From the NCBI GenBank assembly GCA_000733355.1, contig JNVV01000018.1:62001-126000 (forward strand): DNA of 64,000 bases, given 5' to 3'. The stretch is from Falciphora oryzae. Taxonomy: Eukaryota; Ascomycota; Sordariomycetes; Magnaporthales; Magnaporthaceae. How positions within the stretch are numbered: position 1 is the stretch's first letter; every line of letters starts with the position of its first letter. This document shows positions 46,544 to 57,510 of this stretch, one piece after another. The translations under genes were made by a program, and so were the position numbers. The notes beneath the pieces were generated by a model, which made no database searches, was not told the origin of the DNA, and saw only the letters and a list, made by a program, of their open reading frames with translations.

Positions 46544-46844
46544 TGTTGGATTGCACTAGCCTGTGCAAGCAATCGGCAAAGCCCAGAGAGAGTCGGATCC
46601 TCCGGTCCCGTGATCTCTGATCACGGGATCCGAGGACCCGCAAGCCTGCGGAGGCTGGGAGCAGGGGAAGGCCCCTTTGGTGATCAGGATCGTGTATATA
46701 TAGCCTCCCTTCTGCTCCCCCTCTGGCAGATAGGTTCCTTTCCTCTTCGTGCACAATAGATTATAATTCCTCTGATATAAGGGATCATTGTTCACCCTGT
46801 TTTGGAGATCTCCGAGCCCACAGGAGTACATACTCCTACCAACA
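46544..46844 (+). repeat. 3' LTR of copia C
   Basis: 301 bp, TGTTGG...CCAACA. It is preceded by the purine tract AAAAGAAAAAGTTGCCGG, a likely polypurine tract. Confidence 0.93.
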
Positions 46845-46849
46845 TATCG

Positions 46850-47460
46850 ATCAAATGGAGACATCAACCTTAACTTGGGACCCTGTTGAACTCTGCGTTC
46901 CAGACGGTCTCTTTAATTATCGAGTGCTTTTTGCTTCCAGTGATTCTTGACGCGGGCGTCCTAAACCTTTCAGTTGAAGTTGCGGGGCAAACTGACGGGC
47001 CAGAATGTCTGTATCCTTGGCCAAATGTTTCAAGGTGAACCTAGATTTTTGTGGATTCTGCGAGGATTCTATCCCAGCTGGAAACGCTCGAGCAGCTTGC
47101 CGCATGTATGAGTGATGCTCGCTCTTATCAACAGACTCCTAACAATCTGGGCTTTCAGTCCGCTTCACCACTATGGTCTTGTCACTATATGAATTATCTT
47201 TTAACAATCTGGCCTTGTCAGTTAGGGAGACCCGGTGGGTTCGAGGCGATGATTCTTTTAGCCGCAATAACTGCACCACCCATGGTAATCTAGTTGCAAG
47301 CATCGTGAGGCTGCAATCGATTCCGGTGACTAAGTAGGCCTTGTTTCCGTTGTCAAGCCCCGACGCCCCCGAACTTTATATACAGAGCTGCTTGGCGACA
47401 TATTTTCGGCCTGTTCTCCCTTATCTGCCATGCCACTTACACTCCACAGAAACCACTACT
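46850..47460. other. No clear gene
   Basis: Mixed composition with only short frames. The CG-poor 47050-47300 part may be old repeat debris. Confidence 0.4.
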
Positions 47461-47925
47461 TCAGAGAGCACCACAATACGCTTTTTTTTTTTTTATTTTA
47501 CAGCCGTTCTCCTCCTCCTCTCCCGCCGTTGCGGCGACACCCTGTCCAAGCCCTAACTTGGCCAAGTCGATCGCGGAGCTAAAAGCCAATATCGGCAACG
47601 GAACACCCGTCGCTGAGCCGAGCCCAGCCAGGACTGGTTGCAGCCGATAACGAATGGACGGGGTGACCGCCGGTTGTCCACGAGCCGACGAGCCGCCGGC
47701 AGCGACCGGTCGGCCGACCATCCGACCCGCCGAAGGACTGACATTGTCTTCGTCAATGACCACGCCGATGGGGGGTAGCTGAGGGTTTCGGGCCGCCTTC
47801 TCGAGGTCGCTGATGCGAGTTTTGAGATAGTCTTTGTCCTCTTTTAGGTCATCGGTCTGCTTGCGCAGATCGAGCTTGGCACCCTTGAAGGCAGCGACCA
47901 GCTCATCCCGTTGGGCTATCTCCAT
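47461..47925 (-). CDS. Hypothetical protein with N-terminal coiled coil (154 aa)
   Basis: It starts MEIAQRDELVAAFKGAKLDL and has a clear heptad-like helix up to about residue 45 (KQTDDLKEDKDYLKTRISDL). A Gly/Pro/Ser-rich middle and a short tail run into a T-tract (about 47483-47493), which makes the C-terminus doubtful. A family of small fungal proteins begins with such a helix, but I do not recognise this one. It may be a truncated gene next to the transposon island. Confidence 0.4.
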   Translation of the reverse strand: MEIAQRDELVAAFKGAKLDLRKQTDDLKEDKDYLKTRISDLEKAARNPQLPPIGVVIDEDNVSPSAGRMVGRPVAAGGSSARGQPAVTPSIRYRLQPVLAGLGSATGVPLPILAFSSAIDLAKLGLGQGVAATAGEEEENGCKIKKKKAYCGAL

Positions 47926-47989
47926 AACTGTTCCCTTGTAAATGGGTGGGGCAGTCTCCCTGCCCAGTGGTCGTTTTCGTGTTCAACAA

Positions 47990-48290
47990 GCAAACATCCA
48001 GGGCTTCTGTTACAGACGACCAGCTGGACTATTGCCAGACTTCGATTGCGAACGAACGTGGCCCTTAGGTCGGAAACATTTATAGCCTTGCCCACGAAAA
48101 AAACACTTGAGCATGTCGCTGATCTTCTCAGAGAACACTACCCCCGCCTACTGGAGAATAGCACCAAGACCAGACCCCTTGTCGGCCCTCCGGTCGTTTT
48201 TGAAACAGATATGTTTGACTTCGTCTACGGCTAGTACAGGAAGATCGGGGTTGAAGTGGCCAAATTCATTTAAGGGCAAATCGATGTTAA
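47990..48290 (+). pseudogene. Unidentified coding relic
   Basis: The plus-strand frame reads SWTIARLRLRTNVALRSETF, KKTLEHVADLLREHYPRLLE and GPPVVFETDMFDFVYG. There is then a TAG, with YRKIGVEVAKFI continuing in the same frame to a second stop. The composition is protein-like and the stops look like point nonsense changes. The family is not recognised. Confidence 0.35.
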
Positions 48291-48846
48291 CCCATCGTCC
48301 GAGGGCACCGACTGCGGTGGCTGGGTTGGTTCAAACGCCCGAGACAGCACAAGGCGGACGAACCGAAATGTTCGCCACGGGGTTGAGAGAAAAGGTCTTT
48401 GTGCTGAAGACTACACGAAAAGCATGGATGCAGCACCCAGCGAAGGGATGTTGTACCATGGGTATGGAGATCTCATCTTCCACACTTTCGCTTTCTTCTT
48501 GATCTGGAACGATTTTCATACCTCTTTGCTTCTTCACAGCAGTCCCCAAAACTTCAAGCACAAGATGCGCAGGGTTATTTTCCACAGGGACCCAGTTGGC
48601 ATCACATTCAGGACCACCCCATGGATGGAATTATCACTACGGTTTGTCAAGGTTCAGGAGTTCAGAGGGCCTCATCATCAGTGCACCACGTATGCTAGAC
48701 TTGATTCACTACCCGCGTACCAAGATAGCTATCTATACAGACACACCCAAAATCACAAGACAAATCTGATCTAAACCAGCGTCATAAGAGTTTCGCGAAA
48801 TCACCGACCGATACCACACACACACACCGAGTTTTGTTTGTTGCGT
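48291..48846. other. Ambiguous region upstream of the secreted-protein 3' end
   Basis: Open pieces occur on both strands (minus 48331-48585, plus 48424-48774), neither with a recognisable domain. I cannot choose between them. Confidence 0.3.
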
Positions 48847-49717
48847 TTACGCGGAGGGAGCGACGGCGGTGCCGGACGAGGGCGGGACAGTCCTGAGCTC
48901 GACCTGGGCGTTCTTGGCGCCGTTGGCGTCGGTGGCGTTCCAGACGAGGGCCTTGACGCCGTCGTCGGCAGTGGGCTGGGCGTAGAAGGCGGTCTGGAGG
49001 GCGCCCGACTGCTGGTCGATGTGCAGGGCCAGCTTGCCGTAGAACTCGAACCCCTTGGTCTCGGCCTGGCCGACCTTGGCCGGGTCGGCGTTGAGGGGCA
49101 GGAAGCCGACGTTCCTCGAGTCGGCGTTGGGGCGGGGCACGAAGAACTGTGCCATGTCGAGCTTGGCGGCGCCGTTGGTGCCGTTGGTCGAGGCTAGCCA
49201 CGAGCTGCCCTGCTTGGTGACTGTGGTGAAAGGTGAGATGGATGTCAGTAGCTGAAAGAGTTTTGGGTTTGGGTTTGGGGGTCACGCCATTGGGTGGGGG
49301 CGTTGTCAGGGGAAGGGGGTTATATGATCGATGACATATATGTGGGCGAGTGTTTGGTAGCTGGGTCGGAACTGGAGGGGCGACGGCAAGGGGGATTTCC
49401 AGAAACTTACACTCGACAGGCTCGGCGCCCGTCTTGGTAATGTCGACCTTGGCGGTGTCGACCAGGTAGGCGGCGCCTGCAACAAAACGAACAAGGGACA
49501 TGCTGTCAGTTTGATCTTCCACGAGGGATGACAAAGGCCTATTTTTGGGAGAAGGCGATCACATACCATCCTTGGCGCACAGCTTGACGCCGCCCAGGCC
49601 GCCTCCGTAGGCGTACAGGGTGAAGTTCTGCCCGTCAGGGAGCTGGGCCAGAGCCAGACCGGAGGCGGCCGAGAAGAGCGACATGGCGCTGGCGACGATG
49701 GGGAGAACGTGCATCAT
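48847..49717 (-). CDS. Small secreted protein (196 aa), unknown family
   Basis: Three exons on the minus strand: 49717-49567, 49476-49411 and 49220-48847. The introns of 90 and 190 bp begin GTATGT and GTAAGT and end TTGCAG and CCACAG; the frame is kept to TAA at 48847-48849. A signal peptide is clear (MMHVLPIVASAMSLFSAASG, cut near residue 22-24). The mature part has N-glycosylation sites (NFT, NGT, NAT), a Gly-rich YAYGGGLGGVKLC with one of very few Cys, and a conserved-looking GFEFYGKLALHIDQQSG. There is no catalytic motif or GPI signal. Ascomycetes have many secreted proteins of this size and style that act in the cell wall or outside. The promoter side (49718 onward) has long pyrimidine-rich leaders. 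Confidence 0.82.
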
Positions 49718-50744
49718 CTTGAAGGATTTTGGGGGAGTGTTTTGGGTTGGCGTGTCTAGCCTAGTGGTGCAAAAAAGCGAAGGGTGCTGGAAGGGAACGA
49801 GCGTGATGCTTGTCGTCTGAGTGAACAAGAGTTTGTTGGTTTGAGAAAGAGTGTGGTGAGGGCAGAACTTCGAGGGAGAGTGAAAGCGACTTCGCTGCTG
49901 GAGCAAGGAAGGGGGAGGGGGAAGGAACAGGACGGGATGGTTGGGAAGTCTTACCCGGCGCCTTTATCTTCTCTCGAGAGCTGTGGCACTCCCCGACTTT
50001 GCCCCTGAATAGGAGCTCGGTCGTGGTGGGCGAGATGGCATCAAAGGGGAAAAGCTTCCTCCATGACAAAGCCCGGCGCACGCGCCCCTTTCCGTTCGGA
50101 CCCTTGGCGGCCATCGTCGTTCTCAGGTATAGTGCGGCCCTCGTGTATCGGGGTGGGCGACGAGCCCGCCCGATTATCGGCGGAAGGCGTGCGCTGCAGG
50201 TCGCTTTGCTGGGTCCCCCGTCCGGTGGTTCCGCTGTACCAAGGGCCCCAGATACCCTGAGATGCAGACGGTGGGTGGGGAAGGGAAGGGCGTGTGGTGG
50301 TGGCCCTGGGCTTGGGAGGCGGTGCGCTTGGGCCGGGATGTCCGTGTTGTTTCGGGGCCGATAAAAAAGGAAAAAAAAAAAAAAAAGGTAGGACTCCATC
50401 GTGAGCCCGCCCGACCACGATCGGCAGTTGTCGACCGCAGGCAGCTCTCTGTCGCTGCCCTAGACGCGAGCAGCGCAAAGGCCACCGGATCCTTTCGGCT
50501 CGCTCACACGTCACTGCCGTCGCTTGTATTTGCCCGAGGCGTCCGAGTCAAGGGCATTGGTGGAGTCGAACGACGGCGGAGACGGTTTCGATGTGTCATC
50601 CCGGCTCGATATATTGAATCCTATGAGGCTCAGGATGGGGGTCGTGGCGTGGGCTAGCCCCCCTGCGGGGTGCAGAGCGCCATCGGTGGAGCGAGAGGGG
50701 AAGGCGTGCTGGGCTTGGGCTTGGACGGGAAGCGTCGGAAGAGG

Positions 50745-50776
<32 letters not shown>

Positions 50777-52989
50777 TCGTGTGTGGGCGAGTGGACGTTT
50801 GTCAGGCCCGGCAGGCAGGCGGGAATAAGGGGCAGCAAGGTTCGAGAAGTGGTTCGTGCCGTGGGCGCTCAGCCGGGGCGCAGCGAATGACAAAGCTAAG
50901 CATAACAAAACGCGGTATATGCATACCCAGGATATAGATGAATTTCGCCAAGACGTGCATTCCCACGGGAAGCGGGGGGGCTTCACTGCCAAAGGTGGTA
51001 ATTGATAGCGAGTTGATTGGGTCTGCGGCCAAGAAACGTCGTCGGGAAGGGGCAAAGGTGAAGGGTGCTGGGGCCCGAGGTGAAGGATTCCCTGCTGAAG
51101 AAAAAAAAGGGAGGCCCCGTCGCGGGCGGCACGGCGCAGGGATCGACTCAGGCACCAGCCCTCACGATTCGCCGGAGGAGGGATCCCGCCCTGCGAGGGG
51201 CCCCACCATGCCGTCACAGACCCCTCGAAATCTCGAAATCCCCCGAGTCGCTCATTCCCGCAGTCGCACTCGCCGTCCATGCTGCGGAGCGGCGCTGGAG
51301 ATGGCGATGGTCTGTTTTTTTTTTTTTTTTTTTTTTGCTGTCTTGCTTTCTTCAGCATCGAAGCGCCGCGTCCTGCATGCGCCGCCCACACGTATGGGCC
51401 CTCACGGGTGTCACTGGCGTCCCAAAAAGGCACCGGATATGGCCAAGACATTCCTCGCCGGTGGGTTCTTTGTTTGCTTCTTTGTCTTCTCCGCCCGCCC
51501 GCTTGTTCCTTCTTCCACGATCCCTGCCCTGAAATTCAGGTCCCCCAAAGAGCCCCCCACTCTCTCTCCAAGGGTCAACGCTGGCGGCTAGCGGGAGCAG
51601 CACCGCACCCCCAGCCTAGCTTGCTGAGGCGGGCCTAACGTCTTTCATCTTCCCTGGGCCGTTTCCCCTCATCCCTCCATTCCTTCGTCCAGCTTCTCCT
51701 GTCCTGTTGTTGCTATTTCGGGCCTGCGCGCTAGCCCGGTGCAAACGAGGCTCGCCAGGCCTTGCCCTGCCAAATTGTTTCCTCCAGGCAAACGTTTATC
51801 AGCCGCACATCTACACGGGCCGCACTGCCGCGGAGGCCGGCCATCCTTGTGTTATTTTCTTTCCATCTTGCTGCTTGCCGCCAGCTCGTTGCCAAGGTCC
51901 GAGCGTGCAGCGGCCTCGAGCCGCCGGTTGATCCTGCCCTTTTGTGGAGGGCCCTGCCAAGACATGTGCCGAAACCTGTGCTTGGCTCCGAAAGGTGCAG
52001 GGCAAGCAAAAGTGTAAAAGAGTCAAAAAATAGGCCGGACCTGCCTTCCCTGCCCCGCAAGTCGCAGCGGATGTGACAGTGACAGCTTTGACGGGACCGC
52101 CGACAAAGCGCGGCGCGATGTATCGCTCCCCAGAAGGGGTCGCTTTGGTAATGGCATGAGGTGGGTGGCGGTGACGACGATGTGCGACGTTGTATACCGG
52201 CGAAGCCTCCTTCCATGCGATCTTTTGGCCACCGCGCGAGCAGCATAACGAAGGCGCTATAGATGATATCTCGGCGAGACGCGTGGCAGGCGGTCGACGT
52301 AGCTGCATTTTTACCAAGTTTGTACTTTTGCTCCACCTCGGCGTGCTTACTTCTGTATTACAGACTAACACGCACTCAAAGGTCAATAGCGGGTAATCCC
52401 CGCTCGTATTACACGGGTGGGCCCCTCTGTAGGCTCCCTTCCTTCGTTTATCTGATCGTGGTGGGCGTGATCTGGCCGCAGGCTGGACCTGCTGGAGCAG
52501 CACACGCGCCGCCCGTTTTGATGGGCGTCTGTAGACAAGTGGACCGCACACGCCCCCTATCGCGGAAAATCCCGCGTACCAGCTACGGCCTCCTTCGAGT
52601 CAGCCAGCACAGGGGACGACCTCAGGTCCAGTGGGTTCACGGGGGAGGTCTGAGAGTATTGGACTCCTCCTCCTGCGGACTTGTGGAAACATCATGCCAG
52701 CGATAGGGGGTTGGCGGCGGCATGGCCGGAGCCGGAGGGCTGTGAGGAGGCGCCTTGCGACGGATGCGCACGCTGGTCAGATGCGGAGGTCCCGTCGCGA
52801 TGTGATGGGAATAGGTGACCACGTCTGATATATAAGGATGCGTTGATGCGCCTTCGATGTTGGGAATGTCTTCTCTCTTCACCAGGCCACGCACCCTTCT
52901 CATGTGCCCCTGAATCCTCCACATTCCTTTCCTTTGGACCCCACATATATACACTCTTTTCTTTACACCCATCAGCCATCATCGCCAAG
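49718..52989. other. 3.3-kb intergenic region between divergent secreted protein and laccase
   Basis: No gene is supported. It contains an A-run at about 50371-50386, a (GT)n microsatellite at about 50749-50776, and a T-run of about 21 at about 51305-51326. Long upstream regions are common for regulated secreted enzymes, and it probably carries both promoters. Confidence 0.5.
52829..52836 (+). promoter_or_regulatory. TATA box of the laccase gene
   Basis: TATATAAG, 154 bp before the ATG, with a pyrimidine-rich leader (about 52935-52975) between. A second TATATATA-like stretch at 52945 is too close to the start to be the main one. Confidence 0.55.
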
Positions 52990-54720
52990 ATGGCTCGCCA
53001 TTCGCTCATACTTCTATCACTCGCCGCTCTCGGCCTCGCCTCTCCCATCGTGGAGCTGCAGCAGTCCGCAGAGTCCTGGATTCAGCCACGGGCTGCGTGC
53101 TCAGGCAACACTCCCACCACTCGCAACAAGTGGTGCGACTTCGACATCAACAGCGACTACTACACTGGCCAGCACCCCAACACGGGCGTCACCAAGGAGT
53201 TCTGGCTGGAGCTGACGGACAACGTCACCGTCTCCCCCGACGGCGTCCCTCGCTACGCCCAGACCATCAACGGCACCATCCCGGGCCCGACCCTCGTGGT
53301 CGACTGGGGTGACGATGTCGTCGTGCACGTCACCAACAAGCTCACCAAGAGCATCAACGGCACCAGCTTCCACTGGCACGGCCTGCACCAGAAGGGCACC
53401 ATCATGAGCGACGGTGTCGTCTCCGTCACCCAGTGCCCCTCCATCCCCGGCGAGACCTTCACCTACAAGTGGAAGGCCACCAACTACGGCTCCTCCTGGT
53501 ACCACTCGCACTTTGCGCTGCAGGCGTGGCAGGGCGTCTTCGGCGGCATCATCATCAACGGCCCCGCCAGTGCCAACTACGACGAGGACGTCGGCATGGT
53601 CGTGCTCAGCGACTGGGGCCACAAGACCGTCGACGAGCTCTGGCACCAGGCCGAGGCCCAGGGCCCTCCGAAGCTTGAGAACGCCCTGATCAACGGCCTC
53701 AACGTGTACGGCCCCGAGGGCAACCAGACGGGCAAGCGCTGGGAGACCAAGTTCGAGGCCGGCAAGTCGTACCGCCTGCGCATCGTCAACACGGCCATCG
53801 ACAACCACTTCAAGTTCGGCATCGACAACCACACCATGACCGTCATCTCCGCCGACTTCATCCCCATCCAGCCGTACGAGGCCAAGATGATCAACATCGG
53901 CATGGGCCAGCGCTACGACGTCATCGTCAAGGCCGACCAGGCCGCCGTCGCCTCCGACTTCTGGATGCGCGCCATCCCCCAGAGCGCCTGCGGCGAGGTC
54001 GAGATGGCCTCCAACACGCGCGCCATCGTGCACTACGGCGACTCCAAGGGCGTGCCCACCACCACCGGCCACGCCTACGTCGACTCGTGCGAGGACGAGC
54101 CCGAGACCAAGATGACGCCCATCATCGTCAAGAACGCCGACGCGCCCAACTGGCAGAACCTGCAGGTCGCCGCCCCCGGCATCAACGGCAAGAACGTCTT
54201 CCGCTGGTACCTCAACTCGACCACCATGGAGCTCGACTGGTCCAACCCGACCCTCAGCCGGGTTGCCGCCAACCAGACCACCTTCGCGCGCGGCAACGCC
54301 GTCATGGAGCTGCCCGAGGCCGACAAGTGGGCCTACGTCATCATCCAGACCGACTTTGGCGTCGCCCACCCCATCCACCTGCACGGCTTCGACTACTCTG
54401 TGCTTGCCCAGGGCGCCGGCCACTACCAGGCGGGCGTCACCCCCCTGCGCCTCCACAACCCCATGCGCCGCGACACGGCCCTGCTGCCTGCGGCCGGCCA
54501 CCTGGTCCTGGCCTTCAAGACGGACAACCCGGGCGCGTGGCTGATGCACTGCCACATCGGCTGGCACACGGCCCAGGGCTTCGCCATGCAGTTCGTCGTG
54601 CGCCGCGACGATATCAAGTCCAAGAACCTCATCGACAACAACGAGCTCGAGCGCACCTGCGAGCCGTGGAGGGGCCACGTCGGCAAGCACGACATCAAGC
54701 TCGAGGACTCGGGCATCTAA
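52990..54720 (+). CDS. Laccase, asco-type multicopper oxidase (576 aa, intronless)
   Basis: Laccases oxidise phenols and aromatic amines and reduce oxygen to water; in ascomycetes they act outside the cell in pigment formation or lignin and phenol turnover. A signal peptide is visible (MARHSLILLSLAALGLAS), followed by a propeptide-like stretch. All four copper signatures are present: HWHGLHQ at 128-134, WYHSH at 170-174, HPIHLHG at 460-466, and HCHIGWH at 520-526 with the T1 Cys521 and His526. Residue 531, the axial position ten after the Cys, is Phe. The protein ends in DSGI, the C-terminal plug of asco-laccases, with no extension to be cut off. About ten NxS/T sites are present. The start is the ATG before the signal peptide (AAGATGGC context); a longer frame to 52843 lacks one. 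No introns, unusual but known for the family. Confidence 0.97.
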   Translation: MARHSLILLSLAALGLASPIVELQQSAESWIQPRAACSGNTPTTRNKWCDFDINSDYYTGQHPNTGVTKEFWLELTDNVTVSPDGVPRYAQTINGTIPGPTLVVDWGDDVVVHVTNKLTKSINGTSFHWHGLHQKGTIMSDGVVSVTQCPSIPGETFTYKWKATNYGSSWYHSHFALQAWQGVFGGIIINGPASANYDEDVGMVVLSDWGHKTVDELWHQAEAQGPPKLENALINGLNVYGPEGNQTGKRWETKFEAGKSYRLRIVNTAIDNHFKFGIDNHTMTVISADFIPIQPYEAKMINIGMGQRYDVIVKADQAAVASDFWMRAIPQSACGEVEMASNTRAIVHYGDSKGVPTTTGHAYVDSCEDEPETKMTPIIVKNADAPNWQNLQVAAPGINGKNVFRWYLNSTTMELDWSNPTLSRVAANQTTFARGNAVMELPEADKWAYVIIQTDFGVAHPIHLHGFDYSVLAQGAGHYQAGVTPLRLHNPMRRDTALLPAAGHLVLAFKTDNPGAWLMHCHIGWHTAQGFAMQFVVRRDDIKSKNLIDNNELERTCEPWRGHVGKHDIKLEDSGI

Positions 54721-57365
54721 AGCAAGCAAGCACCCTTGCAAAAACATCAACAGCAACAACACAAGCATTCCTGGGCGTTTTTCCTTTTCTTTTGATGACT
54801 TGGAATTAAGAAAAAAATGGTGTGGGGGCAGCGTTGCAGTTCCAACAGTGCCCGCCCTGAAGCAGATGCTACCGTGTCAGCGATCGGACCCCCACCGCGC
54901 GCCGCCGCAGCCGCCGCCCACAACACACCCACTCACCGGATGGGAACACAGCAACAAGCCGGTGAAGGGATGTGGCGGCAATTCCGTGCCGGCTAGGCTT
55001 TGCCTAGGGGATGAAGAAAAAAAAAGGATTGTGTGTTGGATAGGTTTCCTTGCTTGCGCTTTGCTTTGGATGTCATGGCTTGGAGATGAGTTTTCCTTGT
55101 ACTTGTACGCGCCTCGTTTGTTTGTTGCAGTTAGATTGTTCGTTTTCCTTGTCGAATGCCAAAACACATGTTCGCCTCTACCACCGATCGCCTTGCCTTT
55201 TGGTGTCTCGTGAATCGCCTCTCCTTTTTTGCCTCCCTTCTTCCCAGGAGATTGGTTCAAAGTTTCGTCGGTCTATTTTTGTGCCTTGCCCTTCCAATCG
55301 CAACTGCCGATACGCGACGGTCGCAAATGGCACCCAAGAGCAGGCCCAACCGGCTACAGCGCAGACAGAACTGCCGTTAGGCGACCCTCAATCCATGTTC
55401 TGCCGCGTCTGATCTCCCCTACAGTGCCGGGCGTGGCCACTGCGACCCGACCCAGGTCGTCGGGATGAACGCCCCGCCCATGCTGGTGGACCACATATTT
55501 GATTGCACGCTGTAACTCCACCGAAAGCCCACATGACCATAGCGTGCTGCGCGGGGGATCCACTGAATGGAATAGGCCAAGGAAATAAAAAAGAGCCCGC
55601 CTCGCCTGTCCCCAATCAAAAGCTGGGACCCTTTTCTGCTTGTCGGTTTCGACGACTTTTTTCCATTTTCGTCCACCCTGCGACTCCACACATCAAGCTC
55701 AGGGGCTACATCCGACGATGGGAGGAAGAGAAGTGTGCCGTCCCGTCTGCAGGTGAGATGCTTGATTCTTTTCCCGTCCTCGCTTTCCAACCATGGTTGT
55801 TGCCTGATTGAAAAGCCAACCAAGCTTAAATCTAGAGTAGGCGGACGCTAGCAGGAACAAGCAAACGAAAACAAGTTTAAATCCCTCTGCCGGACCATGG
55901 TCCGGGCCGCCGAGTAGTTTGTTTCCTCAAGCTTTTTATTTTTCGCAGCACACCCTAACAGAACGTCGTGCTGCGGGAAAAAAGCCCCACGACCCAGGGG
56001 CTGTCATTTGTCTCCTAAGCATTCTAACAGCTGCCATGTTTCGGCGACCGGCGAGCGATAATCGACGTGCGCACCGCACCGAATGGATGTCCCGGGACTG
56101 CGCTTGCGCCGGCGACCCGCCAAATATCCCTGCCTGGATATTTTTTCTTTCTTTTTTTTTTTCTTTTTGCTGATACCAATTTTCCGACATGAGGCGGTAG
56201 GATCAGTGTTCCACCCGCGCTCAGCACGCAGCCGAGCCCGGCTTTCTTGGCCTTTTGCAGAAACCTGGCAAGCGAAAGCGAGGTCGTTTACTTGGCAGTC
56301 GCCGAAGCCACCCGGGTTTTCGGACCGTCGTCGCCCAGCCGGCAGCCGCATCGTGGAAAAGAGTGGGGCTCGTTCGCCGAGTGTTCCCAGATTTTGGTCA
56401 GCGACCCCCCACGTGGGTTAGCTCAGGTCCACCCACCACCGCACCAGACCCTCCGTCTCAGGGGCCAGCGCCGCATCTCTGCCGCCTAGACGAGGCCAAA
56501 CCTCGTCTACAATGGCCAAGTGCCGCGGCAGTCTCTGTCATTTTTATCGTACTGACGAGTCCCCGAGGCTGTAACGGGAATGCTGCTCGTGGTCAGACTT
56601 TCTGCCGATGAGACGGGCCCAAGTACCACACTCCGGGTGTAGCTTCCAGGAGCAATCGTTCTCCGCCCTCTCTCCATTGTGCAATATCCCACGCGCGTCT
56701 AGGCACGCCCACATCCCAGATTATTGTCTCTTGATCCTGCCGTGATCTTGCCCTTCCTCATTTCTCTTTTCCCCGCTATCCTTTGGCCCAGCACCCAGTC
56801 GCGGCCGTCGCGGGCTTAACCCTGTAGAGGTCGTGGTGGGCGAGCACTGGGTTGGCGGAGGGGCTCCGTTGCGACCGAGAAACTTCTTTTTGCCGTCGCA
56901 GGCTGCTAGCTGACTGCGCCGGGCACAGGGCCGTCAATGGCGATGCCGCACCCAGTGACTCGCTCTGCTCCCGCGATGGCGCGCTCGAATGCGGAACTCG
57001 CCCAAGCGGGCGTGGACGTTCTCGGCACCGGCGCCAGGTAGTTCTGCCCTGGACTTGCTTCCTCTCACAGTTTCACTGGTCGTGGTAGCGGGGCGTCGTT
57101 GGAGTAACAATTGTCTTTTCTTTTTTTTTTTTTTTTTTTTTTTTTTTTCCTGCGGCTCACCCAGCGCGTCTCGAAAGTCCCCTGGGGAGCGCGTGGTCTT
57201 GCCGCTGGCGGGCGTGCCGCGACTGGTCAATATCGGGCTGCAGGAAAGTTTATGGCTTCAGCCCTTTTCCACCGCCACCAGAAGCTTCCAGCCAGAGAGC
57301 CCACAGCAAAGGTGCTCCTCCAAGGGAGGGCTCCCTTGATAAGCTCGGCCTGAGACGCAGTCTCC
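54721..57365. other. Intergenic region downstream of laccase, no gene seen
   Basis: It begins with the laccase 3' UTR. The rest has short overlapping frames, a T-run near 56150-56166, and a T-tract of about 28 at about 57119-57148. No family motif on either strand. Confidence 0.5.
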
Positions 57366-57369
57366 CAAT

Positions 57370-57510
57370 CCCGGGAGCGTGGGCGGTTGGTTAAAGGCTG
57401 CGGTCTCTAACCGAGCGTCCACGCTCCCGGGGGGAGGCCCCGGGTTCGAGCCTGGGTAGGGTACGCCCTGCCCAGGCTCGGGCCCGGGGCCTTCTTGTTT
57501 TTTGCACCTT
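57370..57510 (+). ncRNA. Degenerate tRNA-like element: two hairpins with A- and B-box-like sequences
   Basis: GGGAGCGTGGGCGGTTGGTT followed by AAAGGC resembles the acceptor and D arm of a class II (Leu/Ser type) tRNA, including an A-box-like TGGTTAAAGG. GGTTCGAGCC at about 57443 matches a B box, and a T6 run follows near 57498. The fold is not a tRNA, however. The first 13 bases pair perfectly with CCACGCTCCCGGG just after the would-be anticodon arm, and the second half forms a separate 15-bp hairpin (CGAGCCTGGGTAGGG with its inverse, TACG loop). It is best seen as a tRNA relic, a SINE-like head or a structured RNA. Confidence 0.4.

Larger units (their letters stand above)
38960..46844 (+). 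mobile_element. Copia retrotransposon C, full length, RIP-degraded, TSD TATCG
   Basis: The LTRs at 38960-39260 and 46544-46844 are flanked by TATCG (38955-38959 and 46845-46849). Gag-pol runs on the plus strand and the accessory gene on the minus strand, so the antisense arrangement is the same as in A and B although the insertion is in the opposite orientation. Pol is broken by many in-frame stops. Confidence 0.95.

Noticed and set aside
53101..54768. A 555-aa open frame antisense to the laccase
   Set aside because: It is a GC-rich shadow of the laccase codons (mostly Val, Gly, Asp, Leu) without motifs, start context or introns.
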